Assembly: GCA_003062205.1 (NCBI GenBank)
Contig: PQCP01000110.1
Span: forward strand, 1 to 42,051
Source of the DNA: Candidatus Sedimenticola endophacoides
GTDB taxonomy: Bacteria; Pseudomonadota; Gammaproteobacteria; Chromatiales; Chromatiaceae
Direction of reading: 5' to 3'
DNA: 42,051 nucleotides
The notes beneath the pieces are model-generated. The model had not been told where the DNA came from, searched no databases, and saw nothing but the letters and a program-made list of their open reading frames with translations. Positions 1 to 11,504 of the stretch are shown here, piece after piece (within the stretch, counting starts at the first letter, position 1; each line of letters starts with the position of its first letter). Made by a program: the position numbers and the translations under genes.

Positions 1-124
1 GCAATGTGCGGGACGGAGTCGTGATGAGCGCAGGACGGTCGGGGCAGTAACGGCTGTCGCGTTGGCGAGTCGATTTTGGGGACTGGGATGTCCCAAAATC
101 TTTCACGAGGTAGCGACACTCTTG
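1..124 (-). mobile_element. 300-bp element E, copy 1 (cut by window edge)
   Basis: This is the reverse complement of element nt 1-124; the rest lies left of the window. Its 5' end (CAAGAGTG in element orientation) is at 124 and abuts flank GAGGCTTACG. It is inverted relative to the copy at 452-751, and the tRNA-Ser gene lies between the two. The subterminal GATTTTGGG/CCCAAAATC stem is present. The left flank in element orientation ends AAGCCTC. No duplication of flanking bases can be tested because the other end is outside the window. Confidence 0.9.
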
Positions 125-243
125 GAGGCTTACGCGGCCACCACCCTCTGAACCGGGGCGGCCTGGATTCAGGGAACCCCCACCGCTCCGGCCTTCCCGC
201 AATAGGGCGGCTGTCGAACCCGCGTTCTCATCCCTGGATCGGT
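125..243. other. Unassigned DNA between element copy 1 and the tRNA-Ser terminator
   Basis: I recognise no gene here. The minus strand stays open for over 30 codons in the frame that meets the element at a codon boundary. There is no start signal or recognisable protein, so I do not call a coding region. Confidence 0.4.
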
Positions 244-293
244 CCGCCAGATACAAAAAAACCCCGCAACGCGGGGTTTTTTGTATCTGGCGG
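244..293 (-). terminator. tRNA-Ser terminator, extended hairpin reaching the tRNA 3' end
   Basis: The core is ACCCCGC/GCGGGGT with loop AAC, flanked by A and T tracts, a good intrinsic terminator for the minus-strand tRNA. Pairing continues outward through ATAC/GTAT and CCGCCAG/CTGGCGG. The arms are 24 and 23 nt with one bulged A. The outer part pairs with the encoded CCA end, the discriminator base and the last acceptor-stem bases of the tRNA. Confidence 0.75.
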
Positions 294-377
294 AGGGACA
301 GGGATTCGAACCCTGGAAGGGGGTAAACCCTTGCTGGTTTTCAAGACCAGTGCATTCAACCGCTCTGCCATCCCTCC
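288..377 (-). tRNA. serT-like: tRNA-Ser (anticodon UGA), CCA encoded
   Basis: On the minus strand the acceptor stem is GGAGGGA/TCCCTCC. The anticodon arm is CTGGT-CTTGAAA-ACCAG with anticodon TGA. A long class II variable arm (AAGGG/CCCTT) is typical of tRNA-Ser, and the T arm is CAGGG-TTCGAAT-CCCTG. Discriminator G and CCA are encoded, giving 90 nt. It reads UCN serine codons, chiefly UCA. Element E copies lie 164 bp beyond the 3' end and 75 bp upstream of the 5' end, so the gene and the likely promoter space are intact. Confidence 0.96.
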
Positions 378-451
378 GGTGAATACCGGCGCAAGAATAC
401 CCGATTGCCGCCCCTTTAACCAGCCTTTGCCGATGCATTGTTGAATAGCGG

Positions 452-751
452 CAAGAGTGTCGCTACCTCGTGAAAGATTTTGGGACATCCCAGTCCCCAA
501 AATCGACTCGCCAACGCGACAGCCGTTACTGCCCCGACCGTCCTGCGCTCATCACGACTCCGTCCCGCACATTGCAGCAAAGCTGCTCGTGCGCAACTCC
601 GTCATGATGACCACAATGACTCTACGGCGTGTCGGATGCGCTATTTGTATGCCCTACGTCACTCCCTATCGGTCGTAACTGCGGCCATACAACCGCGCCT
701 ACGCCTATCGGGGACTAACCGCCTTCGCTTCGCTCTCCATGGCGGTTAGCG
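452..751 (+). mobile_element. 300-bp element E, copy 2 (complete, intergenic)
   Basis: A full-length copy runs from CAAGAGTGTCGC to GGCGGTTAGCG. Features by element nt: stem TGTCGC (7-12)/GCGACA (65-70) enclosing hairpin GATTTTGGG (25-33)/CCCAAAATC (45-53); hairpin GCAGC-AAA-GCTGC (123-135); terminal hairpin CTAACCGCC (264-272)/GGCGGTTAG (290-298), two bases from the end. It has no terminal inverted repeats and no open frame with a ribosome site. Flanks are AATAGCGG on the left and GCGGTAC on the right, with no clear target duplication. Confidence 0.95.
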
Positions 752-766
752 GCGGTACTTGAAATC

Positions 767-794
767 TTGAACTTTTCTCCCAACTTAGTATGCT
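767..794 (+). promoter_or_regulatory. Candidate sigma-70 promoter for the BI-1/YccA gene
   Basis: TTGAAC at 767-772 and TATGCT at 789-794 are separated by 16 bp. They lie about 100 bp upstream of the start codon at 890 and 16 bp beyond element copy 2. Both hexamers are only partial matches. Confidence 0.4.
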
Positions 795-889
795 GTGGAA
801 CCATCGGGACGGGCCGGTGTCGGAAGAGACGCCCGGCGCAGCCACCCACAGAGTGACACCAAACTGGTTTTGAAGGAGTGATACAACCC

Positions 890-1558
890 ATGAATCGTTT
901 TGACCAAAGCATCGCCCAACCGGCCGGCAATACCCTGGCAGTCAACAAGGTCATCAGGAACACCTACATGCTGCTCTCGGCCACCCTGGTGTTCAGTGCT
1001 GTTATGGCCACTGTCTCGATCGCCACGGCGATGCCGCCCATGACCTACCTGGTCTCTCTCATCGTCTCCATGCTGTTGGGTATGTTCGTGTTGCCGCGTA
1101 CCGCCAACTCGGCCTCGGGTATCGGTGTCATCTTTCTGATCACCGGCCTGATGGGATTCGGACTGGGCGCGGTTCTCTCGCTTTACCTGCAGCTGCCCCA
1201 TGGCCCGCAGACCATCGCCACCGCCCTCGGCGGCACCGGCGTCATCTTTCTCGGCCTCTCGGGCTATGCCCTGACCAGCCGCCGCGATTTCAGCTTCATG
1301 GGCGGCTTCATCTTCTCCGGCATGATGGTGATGATGGTGGCGATCATCGCCAACCTGTTCCTGCAGATGCCGGCGCTGCAACTGGCGATCGCCGGCGGCG
1401 TGATGCTGCTGATGAGCGGCTATATTCTGTTCCAGACCAGTCAGATGATGAACGGCGGCGAGACCAACTACATCAACGCCACCTACGGGCTCTACATCGC
1501 CATCTTCAACATCTTCATCAGCCTGCTGCAGCTCCTGGGCATCTTCGGCGACGACTGA
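890..1558 (+). CDS. Bax inhibitor-1/YccA family membrane protein
   Basis: This 222-residue protein is almost entirely hydrophobic, with about seven predicted membrane segments, the layout and length of bacterial BI-1/YccA proteins. E. coli YccA interacts with and modulates the inner-membrane protease FtsH, so a role in membrane-protein quality control is inferred. I chose ATG 890 because AAGGAG lies at a good distance upstream. An in-frame GTG at 878 overlaps that ribosome site and is less likely. The N-terminus (MNRFDQS) and the C-terminal acidic GDD tail fit the family. The gene has its own upstream promoter candidate and a following terminator, so it may be monocistronic. Confidence 0.88.
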   Translation: MNRFDQSIAQPAGNTLAVNKVIRNTYMLLSATLVFSAVMATVSIATAMPPMTYLVSLIVSMLLGMFVLPRTANSASGIGVIFLITGLMGFGLGAVLSLYLQLPHGPQTIATALGGTGVIFLGLSGYALTSRRDFSFMGGFIFSGMMVMMVAIIANLFLQMPALQLAIAGGVMLLMSGYILFQTSQMMNGGETNYINATYGLYIAIFNIFISLLQLLGIFGDD

Positions 1559-1583
1559 GCGACGGCGTCCGTTTCGTTTTCTC

Positions 1584-1609
1584 GCCCCGGCCTTGCCGGG
1601 GCTTTTCGT
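1584..1609 (+). terminator. Intrinsic terminator after the BI-1/YccA gene
   Basis: GCCCCGGC and GCCGGGGC pair almost back to back and are followed by TTTTCGTTT. The hairpin lies 25 bp past the stop codon at 1558. Confidence 0.65.
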
Positions 1610-1624
1610 TTCAGGAGTTGGGAC

Positions 1625-1813
1625 ATGGACAATCTCTGGCTTCAAATCGGCGCCGCTGTGGTATTCGGCATGATGCTGTTCTTCATCTATCCGAACGCCA
1701 AACACTGGATGAAAAACGCCCCGAAGGCGCAACAGGGGGACTGGATGGCGGCCCTGCTGCCCCTGGCGGCGGTAGTCGGTTTTGTGATTCTGCTCATATT
1801 TCTCGTCCGGTGA
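1625..1813 (+). CDS. Small two-helix membrane protein, function unknown
   Basis: The 62-residue product has an N-terminal hydrophobic helix (about residues 6-22), a short basic loop (KHWMKNAPK) and a second helix (about 42-61), so it probably spans the membrane twice. A ribosome site (CAGGAG, 1612-1617) precedes ATG 1625. I do not recognise a named family. It follows the BI-1/YccA gene but is separated from it by a terminator hairpin, so it is either weakly cotranscribed or has its own promoter. The strong ribosome site and clear membrane topology support a real gene. Confidence 0.7.
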   Translation: MDNLWLQIGAAVVFGMMLFFIYPNAKHWMKNAPKAQQGDWMAALLPLAAVVGFVILLIFLVR

Positions 1814-1939
1814 GTGGAAAAAGATCGACTTTATTATTTAAAAACAGGATATTGATGGCTAATTGGCCCTGCCGGGCCTGCGCCACCGCACCCTGGTGCT
1901 AGACTGCCACTATAAAAAGGCTTTGCGTGGAACACGAGA

Positions 1940-2629
1940 ATGGAAACAGAAAAAATCGCGGCTATCGAAGAGAAACTCGAAAAATTGCGCAATAAACAGC
2001 GCGTTCTCGACAAGGCGTGGAGGAAGACCGGCAACCGGGATCTGAACCGGTTTTTCATCGACATCATCCCCCGTCTGCTCAAGGTTCAGCGCTGCTCCAT
2101 CTTCGTTCTCGACCCCAAGACCGAGAATGTCTGGCTGCACTGTGGAACCGATCTCTCGGAACGGGAGGTCAAGGTCGCCAAGCACAGCTCAATGGTCGGC
2201 GAGGTGATCGCCAGCGGCAAGAGTCAGGTGAAGACCAACATGGCGGCCAGCGCCGGCGCCCATGGCAAGGTGGACATGAAGACGGGCTTTACCACCTATG
2301 ACGCCCTCTGTGTCCCCATCTTCAGTGTCGACAAGAGTCAGGTGGTAGGGGCGATCCAGGTGCTGAACAGGCGGGCCGACGCCGGGTACTCCCAGGAGGA
2401 TATCGAGCTGCTCGAACGGTTCGCCTTCCAGGTGCAGTTGAACATCGAGAACATCTTTCTGCGCCAGGAGATTGTCAAGGTATCGGAGCTTTTGGGTGAG
2501 AAAATCCGCAAGCTGGAGCGCGCCCTGATTCGCTACGGCGAGAAACACGGCAGCCATCCCAATTCACCCGAGGAAGAGGAGCTGATCCACCTGGTGCAGG
2601 ACGAACTCAGCTCCACCCTGCACTTCTGA
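1940..2629 (+). CDS. GAF-domain sensory protein
   Basis: The 229-residue soluble protein has a charged coiled-coil-like N-terminus (residues 1-35). A GAF domain follows (about 45-175), recognisable by the RCSIFVLD strand, the loop ending in CVPIF and the VGAIQVLNR strand near its end. A second helical region (about 180-229) rich in charged residues completes it. There is no attached kinase, cyclase or DNA-binding domain. GAF domains bind cyclic nucleotides or small ligands or mediate dimerisation, so it may be a stand-alone sensor or partner protein. The ligand is unknown. It converges on serS, and no strong ribosome site is visible before ATG 1940. Confidence 0.8.
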   Translation: METEKIAAIEEKLEKLRNKQRVLDKAWRKTGNRDLNRFFIDIIPRLLKVQRCSIFVLDPKTENVWLHCGTDLSEREVKVAKHSSMVGEVIASGKSQVKTNMAASAGAHGKVDMKTGFTTYDALCVPIFSVDKSQVVGAIQVLNRRADAGYSQEDIELLERFAFQVQLNIENIFLRQEIVKVSELLGEKIRKLERALIRYGEKHGSHPNSPEEEELIHLVQDELSSTLHF

Positions 2630-2686
2630 CCCGCGCCTCCCGGCGGGGGCGGGGCGATCATGCGGGGCCCGTGAGATGGCGGGCGC

Positions 2687-3967
<1,281 letters not shown>

Positions 3968-4276
3968 TCAACCAATATTGACGTTTGCGGACCAGCTGAC
4001 GACATGTCCCGGTCCGACCAGGGGATACACATGTTCCAAGACCCGGGCTACCTTATCGGGCTGGTCGTAAAATTCAAGTACCAATGGCATATCCAGCGAG
4101 AGATCGAGCAGGGTCGACGAGTGGACCTCGCCCGAACTGCCGAATCCGGCGATTCCGCGAAACGCGGTCACCCCGGCCACCTTTTCGCGATCGTGCAGCA
4201 GCTCCATCAGCTTCTGGAACTGGTGTCGGCCCTCGGTGAGGTAGATGCGGACCATGGTCACGGTTTTGCTTTTCAT
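3968..4276 (-). CDS. DUF190 family protein
   Basis: The 102-residue product matches the small DUF190 family, ferredoxin-fold proteins often encoded next to crcB. Recognisable pieces are VRIYLTEGRHQFQKL near the start, VTAFRGIAGFGSSG in the middle and PLVLEFYDQPDKV later. Its start overlaps the crcB stop by 4 bp (ATGA), indicating translational coupling. The constant pairing suggests a role with fluoride export or its control, but the biochemical function is not established. serS begins 6 bp after its stop. Confidence 0.88.
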   Translation of the reverse strand: MKSKTVTMVRIYLTEGRHQFQKLMELLHDREKVAGVTAFRGIAGFGSSGEVHSSTLLDLSLDMPLVLEFYDQPDKVARVLEHVYPLVGPGHVVSWSANVNIG

Positions 4277-4647
4277 ATCTGCCTCCCGAGCAGCAGGCCG
4301 ACCCAGGCCGCCGCGACACAGGCGACGACCGATACCAGCATATTCAGCACGGCCTTGAACAGCTCGGCCTGCTGGATGAGGTTGAGGGTCTCGATGGAGA
4401 AGGTCGAGAAGGTGGTGAAGGCCCCCAGAAAACCGATCAGCAGCCCCGCGCGCAGTTCCGGGGTCACCGTCATCCGCTCCAGGAACAGGACATAGAGCAC
4501 CCCCATGAGCAGCGAGCCGAGGAGGTTCACCGCCAGCGTCCCATAGGGAAACCCCCGCCCCAGGAGCTGATAGACGCCGTTGGCGACCCAGAAGCGCATT
4601 AGCGCCCCCAGGGCGCCGCCCGCTGCGATGGCGAGTAGTTGAGACAA
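4273..4647 (-). CDS. crcB: Fluoride-specific ion channel CrcB/Fluc
   Basis: This 124-residue, four-helix inner-membrane protein exports fluoride as a dual-topology dimer. Family hallmarks are GGALGALMRFW at the N-terminus, GTLAVNLLGSLLMG with the conserved pore Asn, and GFLGAFTTFSTFSIE, the central phenylalanine-rich segment. Translation appears to start at TTG 4647, with AGGAG about 10 bp upstream; no ATG in the right place exists. It is coupled to the DUF190 gene downstream. I see no fluoride riboswitch in the 85 bp between rarA and crcB. Confidence 0.93.
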   Translation of the reverse strand: MSQLLAIAAGGALGALMRFWVANGVYQLLGRGFPYGTLAVNLLGSLLMGVLYVLFLERMTVTPELRAGLLIGFLGAFTTFSTFSIETLNLIQQAELFKAVLNMLVSVVACVAAAWVGLLLGRQI

Positions 4648-4732
4648 GGCCGGCCTGCTCCTTAGTTATGGTGGCGGCATTTTACACTCCCCGGCCAGGT
4701 GATTGCGAGGCGCGGGATAGCGGGAGGGGTGC

Positions 4733-6079
4733 CTACCGGCCGGCTCCGGGGCGGGCCTTGCGGTCGAGTTCCGCGAGCCGTGCCAGCTTTTCGGCGATCT
4801 TGATCTCAAGGCCCCGCTCCACCGGCCGGTAGTAGCTTCTCGGGGCCATGCCGTCCGGGAAGTAGGACTCCCCGGCGGCGTAGGCATCGGGCTCGTCGTG
4901 GGCGTAGCGGTAGGCCTTACCGTAGCCCAGCTCCTTCATCAGCCGGGTGGGGGCGTTGCGCAGGTGCAGGGGCACCTCCAGCGAGCCCAACTCGCGCGCG
5001 TCGCGCATGGCGGCCTTGTAGGCCATGTAAGCGGCGTTGCTCTTGGGAGCGCAGGCGAGATAGAGCACCGCCTGGGCGATGGCCAGCTCGCCCTCGGGGC
5101 TGCCCAGCCGCTCCTGGGTCTCCCAGGCGTTGAGGGCGATCTCCAGGGCCCGGGGATCGGCGTTTCCGATATCCTCGGAGGCCATGCGCACCACGCGCCG
5201 GGCCAGATAGAGGGGATCGCAGCCGCCGTCGAGCATGCGGCACAACCAGTAGAGGGCGGCATCGGGGCTGGAGCCGCGCAGGGATTTATGCAGCGCCGAG
5301 ATCTGGTCGTAGAAGGCCTCGCCACCCTTGTCGAAGCGGCGCAGGCCGCCACCGATCACCTCCTCGACGGCGTCGCGGCTGATCTCTCCGGCCGGGGAGA
5401 GATCGGCGGCCAGCTCCAGCAGGTTGAGGCCACGGCGGGCGTCGCCGTCGGCCGCCTCCGCGATCAGGCGCAGCAGTTGGCCGTCGGGGGGCGCGTGCCG
5501 CCCCCCCAGCCCGCGCTCCCGGTCGCCGAGGGCCTGAACCAGGATCCGCTCCAGCTCATCCGCATCCAGGGCCTTGAGCACATAGGTGCGGGCACGCGAC
5601 AGCAGCGCGTTGTTGAGTTCGAAGGAGGGGTTTTCGGTGGTGGCCCCGATGAACACCACGGTGCCATCCTCCACATGGGGCAGGAAGGCATCCTGCTGGG
5701 CCTTGTTGAAGCGGTGCACCTCGTCGATGAACAGCACCGTCGGGCGCCCCTCGGCGGCCTTCGTCTGACGGGCCCGGTCCACCGCCGCCCGGATCTCCTT
5801 GACCCCGGCGAGGACCGCGGAGAGGCTCAGGAAGCGGGCCCCGGAGTGGCGGGCGATGAGTCTGGCCAGGGTGGTCTTGCCGGTGCCCGGAGGTCCCCAG
5901 AAGATCATGGAGTGCAGACGGTCGGATTCGATCGCCTGGCGCAGGGGCTTGCCCTCCCCCACGATGTGCGCCTGCCCCATGAATTCGTTCAGATCGCGCG
6001 GGCGCATCCGGTCGGCCAGCGGGCGGGCCGGATCGCCCCCGCCATCAGCGAACAGATCCTGGTCGCTCACGCCGCCCAT
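4733..6079 (-). CDS. rarA: Replication-associated recombination protein A (AAA+ ATPase)
   Basis: This 448-residue RarA/MgsA/WRNIP1-type AAA+ ATPase acts at stalled replication forks. The N-terminus has the family segment [13 protein letters not shown], followed by Walker A GPPGTGKT (about residue 65), Walker [10 protein letters not shown] and sensor [10 protein letters not shown]. The C-terminal half contains the tetramerisation segment with [18 protein letters not shown] and [11 protein letters not shown] take ATG 6079, placed 1 bp after the lolA stop. Longer upstream reading lies inside lolA. It sits in the conserved ftsK-lolA-rarA order and is presumably cotranscribed. Confidence 0.95.
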   Translation of the reverse strand: MGGVSDQDLFADGGGDPARPLADRMRPRDLNEFMGQAHIVGEGKPLRQAIESDRLHSMIFWGPPGTGKTTLARLIARHSGARFLSLSAVLAGVKEIRAAVDRARQTKAAEGRPTVLFIDEVHRFNKAQQDAFLPHVEDGTVVFIGATTENPSFELNNALLSRARTYVLKALDADELERILVQALGDRERGLGGRHAPPDGQLLRLIAEAADGDARRGLNLLELAADLSPAGEISRDAVEEVIGGGLRRFDKGGEAFYDQISALHKSLRGSSPDAALYWLCRMLDGGCDPLYLARRVVRMASEDIGNADPRALEIALNAWETQERLGSPEGELAIAQAVLYLACAPKSNAAYMAYKAAMRDARELGSLEVPLHLRNAPTRLMKELGYGKAYRYAHDEPDAYAAGESYFPDGMAPRSYYRPVERGLEIKIAEKLARLAELDRKARPGAGR

Positions 6080-6080
6080 A

Positions 6081-6764
6081 TCAGTCGGACTTGAAGATAT
6101 CCAGGCCGTGGCCGGGACGGAAGTAGAACAGTGACTGCTCCAGGGGCGGATTGAGTTCGACATCGTAGAACTGGAAACGGGTCACCTGGCCGAATTTGTC
6201 GGCCATCTCCATGCGGCGCAGGGTGTCGGCGGTGAACGCCAGCAGGATGCGGGTGAACTGGCTCTCGGGATCGCGCGGGATCAGCTCCACCCAGCCCATG
6301 GATTGACGGTCGCCGATGTCGATCACCTCGAAGTGGCTGGCCACCGGATCCCCGCTGATCAGCAGCATCGCCGGGGTACCCTTGAGGGCCGACTCCTGTC
6401 CCTGGACGCTGACCTGGTCGAGCTCCGGGTCGTGGTGCCAGATCTGACGCCCGTCGGCCAGGATCATCTGCCCCTCGGGCTCGCTGTAGTCCCAGCGGAA
6501 ACGGCCCGGACGCTGGAGATAGAACAGCCCCTGGGAGCGAATCGCCGACTGGTGCTCGGGATCCAGGACCGACTGCTCAAAGCTCGCCTTGAGGCTGGTC
6601 ACGTCCTGGAGAAAGCGCTCCAGTTGCACCACGCCGGTTCCGGCATGGGCGGGCGGGCACAACAGCACCAGGGCGACAGCGGCCCAGCGCGCCACCCGCC
6701 GGTAGAGCACGGTGGAAACAGAGACCCCGGGGCCGGGATACGGTTGCTTGTTGTTTACTGTCAT
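6081..6764 (-). CDS. lolA: Outer-membrane lipoprotein carrier protein LolA
   Basis: The 227-residue precursor has a Sec-type signal peptide (basic stretch YRRVARW, hydrophobic AAVALVLLC, probable cleavage after AHA near residue 41). The mature protein matches LolA, the periplasmic chaperone that carries lipoproteins from LolCDE to LolB. Family features include [22 protein letters not shown] and the aromatic-rich strands lining the lipid pocket. The signal region is long if ATG 6764 is used; an in-frame GTG at 6710 would give a shorter one but lacks a ribosome site. rarA follows after 1 bp. Confidence 0.94.
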   Translation of the reverse strand: MTVNNKQPYPGPGVSVSTVLYRRVARWAAVALVLLCPPAHAGTGVVQLERFLQDVTSLKASFEQSVLDPEHQSAIRSQGLFYLQRPGRFRWDYSEPEGQMILADGRQIWHHDPELDQVSVQGQESALKGTPAMLLISGDPVASHFEVIDIGDRQSMGWVELIPRDPESQFTRILLAFTADTLRRMEMADKFGQVTRFQFYDVELNPPLEQSLFYFRPGHGLDIFKSD

Positions 6765-6833
6765 GGCGCCTCGCCTCGCGGGCCGTGCCCGGTCAAACTG
6801 GTTGTTTGGGTATCCACGCGTCCATCCGCCGCC

Positions 6834-9143
6834 TCAATCCCCCGGCGGCGGGGGCGCCAGCACCTCGCGGTTACCGTTGCTTCCGGCGGGGGTGACGATG
6901 CCGGTGCGCTCCATCTCCTCGATCAGGCGGGCGGCGCGGTTATAGCCGATCTTGAGGCGCCGCTGCACGCCCGAGATGGAGGCGCGGCGCGACTCGGTGA
7001 CGATCTGCACCGCCTCGTCGTAGAGGGGATCGCTATCCTCGACATCCCCCGTCGGCTCTCCACTGAGACCGGGTATCGCCTCGGTCGGTTCCTGGGTGAT
7101 GGCGTCGATATAGTCGGGCTCGCCGGTCTGGCGCAGGTGATCGGCCACCCGATGCACCTCGTTGTCATCGACGAAGGCGCCATGGATGCGCTGGGGGATG
7201 CTGGTCCCGGGGGGCATATAGAGCATGTCGCCGTGCCCCAGCAGGTGCTCCGCCCCCATCTGATCGAGGATGGTGCGCGAGTCCACCCGCGACGAGACCT
7301 GAAACGCCACCCGGGTGGGGATGTTCGCCTTGATCAGCCCGGTAATGACATCCACCGAGGGGCGCTGGGTGGCCAGCAGCAGATGGATGCCGGAGGCGCG
7401 CGCCTTCTGGGCCAGACGCGCGATCAGCTCCTCCACCTTCTTGCCGACCACCATCATCATGTCCGCCAGTTCGTCGATGATGACCACGATATAGGGCAGC
7501 GGCGTCAGGAGAGGTACCGGGCCCGCCTCGGTGATGGCCATCGGATCGGGCTGGTAGAGGGGGTCCGGGATCGGCTCGCCGCGCTTCTCCGCCTCTCGCA
7601 CCTTCTTGTTGAACCCGGCGATGTTGCGCACCCCCATGGCCGCCATCAGCCGATAGCGCCGCTCCATCTCGCCGACGCACCAGCGCAGGGCGTTGGCCGC
7701 CTCCTTCATGTCGGTGACCACCGGACTGAGCAGGTGCGGAATCCCCTCGTAGACCGAGAGTTCCAGCATCTTCGGGTCGACCATGATCAGCCTCACCTGC
7801 TGGGGCGAGGCCTTGTAGAGCAGGCTCAGCACCATGGCGTTGATCGCCACCGATTTACCCGAGCCGGTGGTTCCGGCGATCAGCACATGGGGCATCTTGC
7901 CCAGGTCGGCCACCGACGGGTTGCCCGCGATATCCTTCCCCAGGGCGAGGGTAAGCACCGATTTCGCGCCCTCGTAAGCCTGGGAGTGGAGTACCTCGCT
8001 GAGATAGACCATCTCGCGATACTCGTTGGGGATTTCGAGTCCGATCACCGATTTGCCCGGAATCACCTCCACCACCCGGACGCTGATGGTGGAGAGGGCG
8101 CGCGCCAGATCCTTGGCCAGGTTGGTGATCTTGCTCACCTTGGTGCCCGGTGCCAGACGCAGTTCGAACAGGGTCACCACGGGCCCTGGATGGACCGATT
8201 CCACCTCCACTTCGACACCGAAGTCGCGCAGCTTAAGCTCCACCTGGCGCGACATCGCCTCCAGCGCCTCCTTGGAGTAGCCCTTGCCGCTGGATTTCGC
8301 CGGTTCCAGCAGCGCCAGCGGCGGCAGCCCCCCCTCCATGGCCGTGGGCTCGAACAGCGGCGCCTGACGCTCCTTCTCCGCCCGCTGGCTCGGTTCTACC
8401 ACCTTGACCGAGGGTTCGATACGCACCGGCTTGCGCTTCTCGGTCTTCTTCTTTTCTGTCCGCACCGCCTCGCTGCGCTGCCGCCGCGCCTGACGCGAGC
8501 GACGCCAGTCATCCAGGCGGTCCTTCAGATCGAGGCTGCCCCGGTAGAGACGCAGCAAAGCGCCGCCGATCGAATCCATCACGGTAAACCAGGAGATGCC
8601 GGTGAACAGGGTGAACCCGGCCAACAGCAGGGCCAGCAACAACAGGGTGCTGCCGGCGAAGTTGAATACCGCGACCAGGGCCCCCTGCAGAAAACGTCCG
8701 AGGATACCGCCCGCCCCGGCCGGCAGTGTTCCGGCGTCGCCCATCTGCATGGCGAACAGCGCGCTGCCGGCGGCCAGGGTGACCAGAAAGCCGATCCAGC
8801 GTATCGCCACCAGGTGGATATTGACCGAGTCGTCGGGGTTGCGCTCCTTGTAGATGAGCCAGCCGCTGAGGCCGACCATGACCGGAAACAGGATCGCGAG
8901 TACCCCGAACAGGTAGAGAAAGACATCGGCGAACCAGGCACCGACCGGACCTCCGGCATTGGTCACATGATCGCGGCTGCCGGTGAAGGACCAGCCCGGA
9001 TCACCGGGCGAGAAGGTGATCAGCGACAGTATCAGATAGACGGCGACGGCCACCAGCAGCAGCAGCGCCACCTCCCGCAGACGCCTGCCGACATGCATGC
9101 CCAGTCCGCCTCCCTGTTCTCCCGCCTTGCTTGCCTGCGCCAC
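6834..9143 (-). CDS. ftsK: DNA translocase FtsK
   Basis: The 769-residue product has four N-terminal membrane helices (about residues 25-185), a short charged linker rich in Arg, Lys and Glu (about 200-260), and the motor domain. The motor carries Walker A GTTGSGKS (about residue 425) and Walker B-like [13 protein letters not shown]-terminal winged-helix gamma domain ([13 protein letters not shown]) reads KOPS sites. FtsK clears DNA from the septum and activates XerCD dimer resolution. The linker is much shorter than in E. coli, common in other phyla. I chose GTG 9143, which has AGAGGA just upstream, over the TTG at 9155. Confidence 0.95.
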   Translation of the reverse strand: MAQASKAGEQGGGLGMHVGRRLREVALLLLVAVAVYLILSLITFSPGDPGWSFTGSRDHVTNAGGPVGAWFADVFLYLFGVLAILFPVMVGLSGWLIYKERNPDDSVNIHLVAIRWIGFLVTLAAGSALFAMQMGDAGTLPAGAGGILGRFLQGALVAVFNFAGSTLLLLALLLAGFTLFTGISWFTVMDSIGGALLRLYRGSLDLKDRLDDWRRSRQARRQRSEAVRTEKKKTEKRKPVRIEPSVKVVEPSQRAEKERQAPLFEPTAMEGGLPPLALLEPAKSSGKGYSKEALEAMSRQVELKLRDFGVEVEVESVHPGPVVTLFELRLAPGTKVSKITNLAKDLARALSTISVRVVEVIPGKSVIGLEIPNEYREMVYLSEVLHSQAYEGAKSVLTLALGKDIAGNPSVADLGKMPHVLIAGTTGSGKSVAINAMVLSLLYKASPQQVRLIMVDPKMLELSVYEGIPHLLSPVVTDMKEAANALRWCVGEMERRYRLMAAMGVRNIAGFNKKVREAEKRGEPIPDPLYQPDPMAITEAGPVPLLTPLPYIVVIIDELADMMMVVGKKVEELIARLAQKARASGIHLLLATQRPSVDVITGLIKANIPTRVAFQVSSRVDSRTILDQMGAEHLLGHGDMLYMPPGTSIPQRIHGAFVDDNEVHRVADHLRQTGEPDYIDAITQEPTEAIPGLSGEPTGDVEDSDPLYDEAVQIVTESRRASISGVQRRLKIGYNRAARLIEEMERTGIVTPAGSNGNREVLAPPPPGD

Positions 9144-9214
9144 GTATCCTCTCAAAAATATCTTATTAGTTATGCAGTTAAATAAATTACCTGCAACTAT
9201 ATATTAAGTGGCTG

Positions 9215-9243
9215 ATTATATCCTCTCCGCCGCAGCAATTGAA
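9215..9243 (-). promoter_or_regulatory. Sigma-70 promoter for the ftsK-lolA-rarA-crcB-serS block
   Basis: On the minus strand, TTCAAT (9238-9243) and a perfect TATAAT (9215-9220) are separated by 17 bp. They lie within an AT-rich stretch between ald and ftsK, about 70 bp upstream of the ftsK start. This is the best promoter match in the window. Confidence 0.7.
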
Positions 9244-9262
9244 CTTGAAGCGCTACAAATCC

Positions 9263-10318
9263 TCACCCCCCCAACCCCGGGTGCACCACCCTGCCCCGCT
9301 CCACGTTGATCCCTGCCCGCAGCGCCGGGTGGGCGCGCCAGTCCGCCCCCGCCAACTCCAGCACATAGGGGATCAGACTCGCCGAGAGGGCCTGGGAGGC
9401 GCTGCGCGGCACCGCCCCCGGCATGTTGGTGACGCAGAAGTGGGTAACGCCGTCCACCCGATAGGTGGGCGCCTCGTAGGTGGTGGGGCGGGTGGTCTCG
9501 ATACAGCCGCCTTGGTCCACCGCGATATCCACCACCACGCCCCCCTCCGCCATGGCCGCCACCTGCCCGGCGTCGAGCACCCTGGGCGCGGACGCCCCCG
9601 GGATCAGCACCGCACCCACCACCAGGTCGGCACGGGCCACCTCCCGGGTCACCTCGGCGGTATAGGGATAGAGGGCGGTGACATTCTCCCCCAGCGCCCG
9701 CATCCGCTCCAGCGCCGCTGGCTTTTTGTCGAACACCACCACTTGCGCACCCAGGGCGGCGGCCATCCGGGCGGCGTTGCCTCCGGCATTCCCGGCCCCC
9801 AGCACCACCACCCGCCCGCGCTCGGCGGCGGGCAAACCGCCCAGCAGCAAACCCTTGCCCCCCTGGGGCCGGTGCAGCAGGGTGGTGCCGATCTGGATCG
9901 CCAAGCGTCCGGCGATATCGCTCATCGGCGCCAGCAGCGGCAGCCGCTCGCCCTCCTGCACCGTCTCGAAGGCGACGGCGGTCAATCCCGTCTCCAGCAG
10001 CGAACGGGTCAGCTCCTCATTGGCGGCCAGGTGCAGGTAGCTGAACAGCAGGTGCCCCTCGCGCAGCAGCCCCAGCTCTTCACCTACCGGCTCCTTCACC
10101 TTGACGATCAACTCGTTCTCGCCATAGACCGTCGCCGCATCGGCCACGATATCCACCCCGAGGGCCCGATACGCCTCATCGGAAAAACCGCTGGCGTCCC
10201 CCGCCCCGGTCTCCAGACAGACCCGGTGTCCGGCCTTTACCAGCTCCGCACAGGCCTCGGGGACCAGTCCGACCCTCCCCTCCAGCGTCTTGATCTCTCT
10301 CGGAATACCGATTCGCAT
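9263..10318 (-). CDS. ald: Alanine dehydrogenase
   Basis: The 351-residue enzyme interconverts L-alanine and pyruvate plus ammonia using NAD. The N-terminus [16 protein letters not shown] is the family signature, including the Arg and Lys substrate contacts. The Rossmann nucleotide-binding loop is [22 protein letters not shown]. The C-terminal segment [21 protein letters not shown] matches the conserved catalytic region. It is slightly shorter than the usual 370 residues. ATG 10318 is preceded by AAAGGAG at 5 bp; a GTG two codons upstream is less well spaced. It stands between ftsK (same strand) and trxB (divergent). Confidence 0.95.
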   Translation of the reverse strand: MRIGIPREIKTLEGRVGLVPEACAELVKAGHRVCLETGAGDASGFSDEAYRALGVDIVADAATVYGENELIVKVKEPVGEELGLLREGHLLFSYLHLAANEELTRSLLETGLTAVAFETVQEGERLPLLAPMSDIAGRLAIQIGTTLLHRPQGGKGLLLGGLPAAERGRVVVLGAGNAGGNAARMAAALGAQVVVFDKKPAALERMRALGENVTALYPYTAEVTREVARADLVVGAVLIPGASAPRVLDAGQVAAMAEGGVVVDIAVDQGGCIETTRPTTYEAPTYRVDGVTHFCVTNMPGAVPRSASQALSASLIPYVLELAGADWRAHPALRAGINVERGRVVHPGLGG

Positions 10319-10387
10319 TGTCACTCCTTTACCGATTTGACCACATTACGTACTATCCGGTGAAAGCCACCGCCGCTCCCGGTATAA

Positions 10388-11503
<1,116 letters not shown>

Positions 11504-11504
11504 T

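Noticed and set aside
457-749. ORFs of 73 and 89 codons inside each 300-bp element, and a 43-codon antisense frame that reads into downstream gene parts
   Set aside because: None has a ribosome site or recognisable protein, several overlap on both strands, and they recur only because the element recurs.
452-751. Classic MITE with terminal inverted repeats
   Set aside because: The two ends are not inverted copies, and the cleanly flanked copies show no target duplication. An apparent AGCG duplication in napA is not repeated at other sites.
1-751. Composite transposon carrying tRNA-Ser
   Set aside because: No transposase, the outer left end is outside the window, and no flanking duplication can be shown.
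4648-4732. Fluoride riboswitch before crcB
   Set aside because: I could not find the conserved fluoride riboswitch core in the short rarA-crcB gap.
6303-9185. 960-codon open frame antisense to lolA and ftsK, and similar long antisense frames elsewhere
   Set aside because: These are a by-product of high GC content; the opposite strand carries clear conserved proteins.
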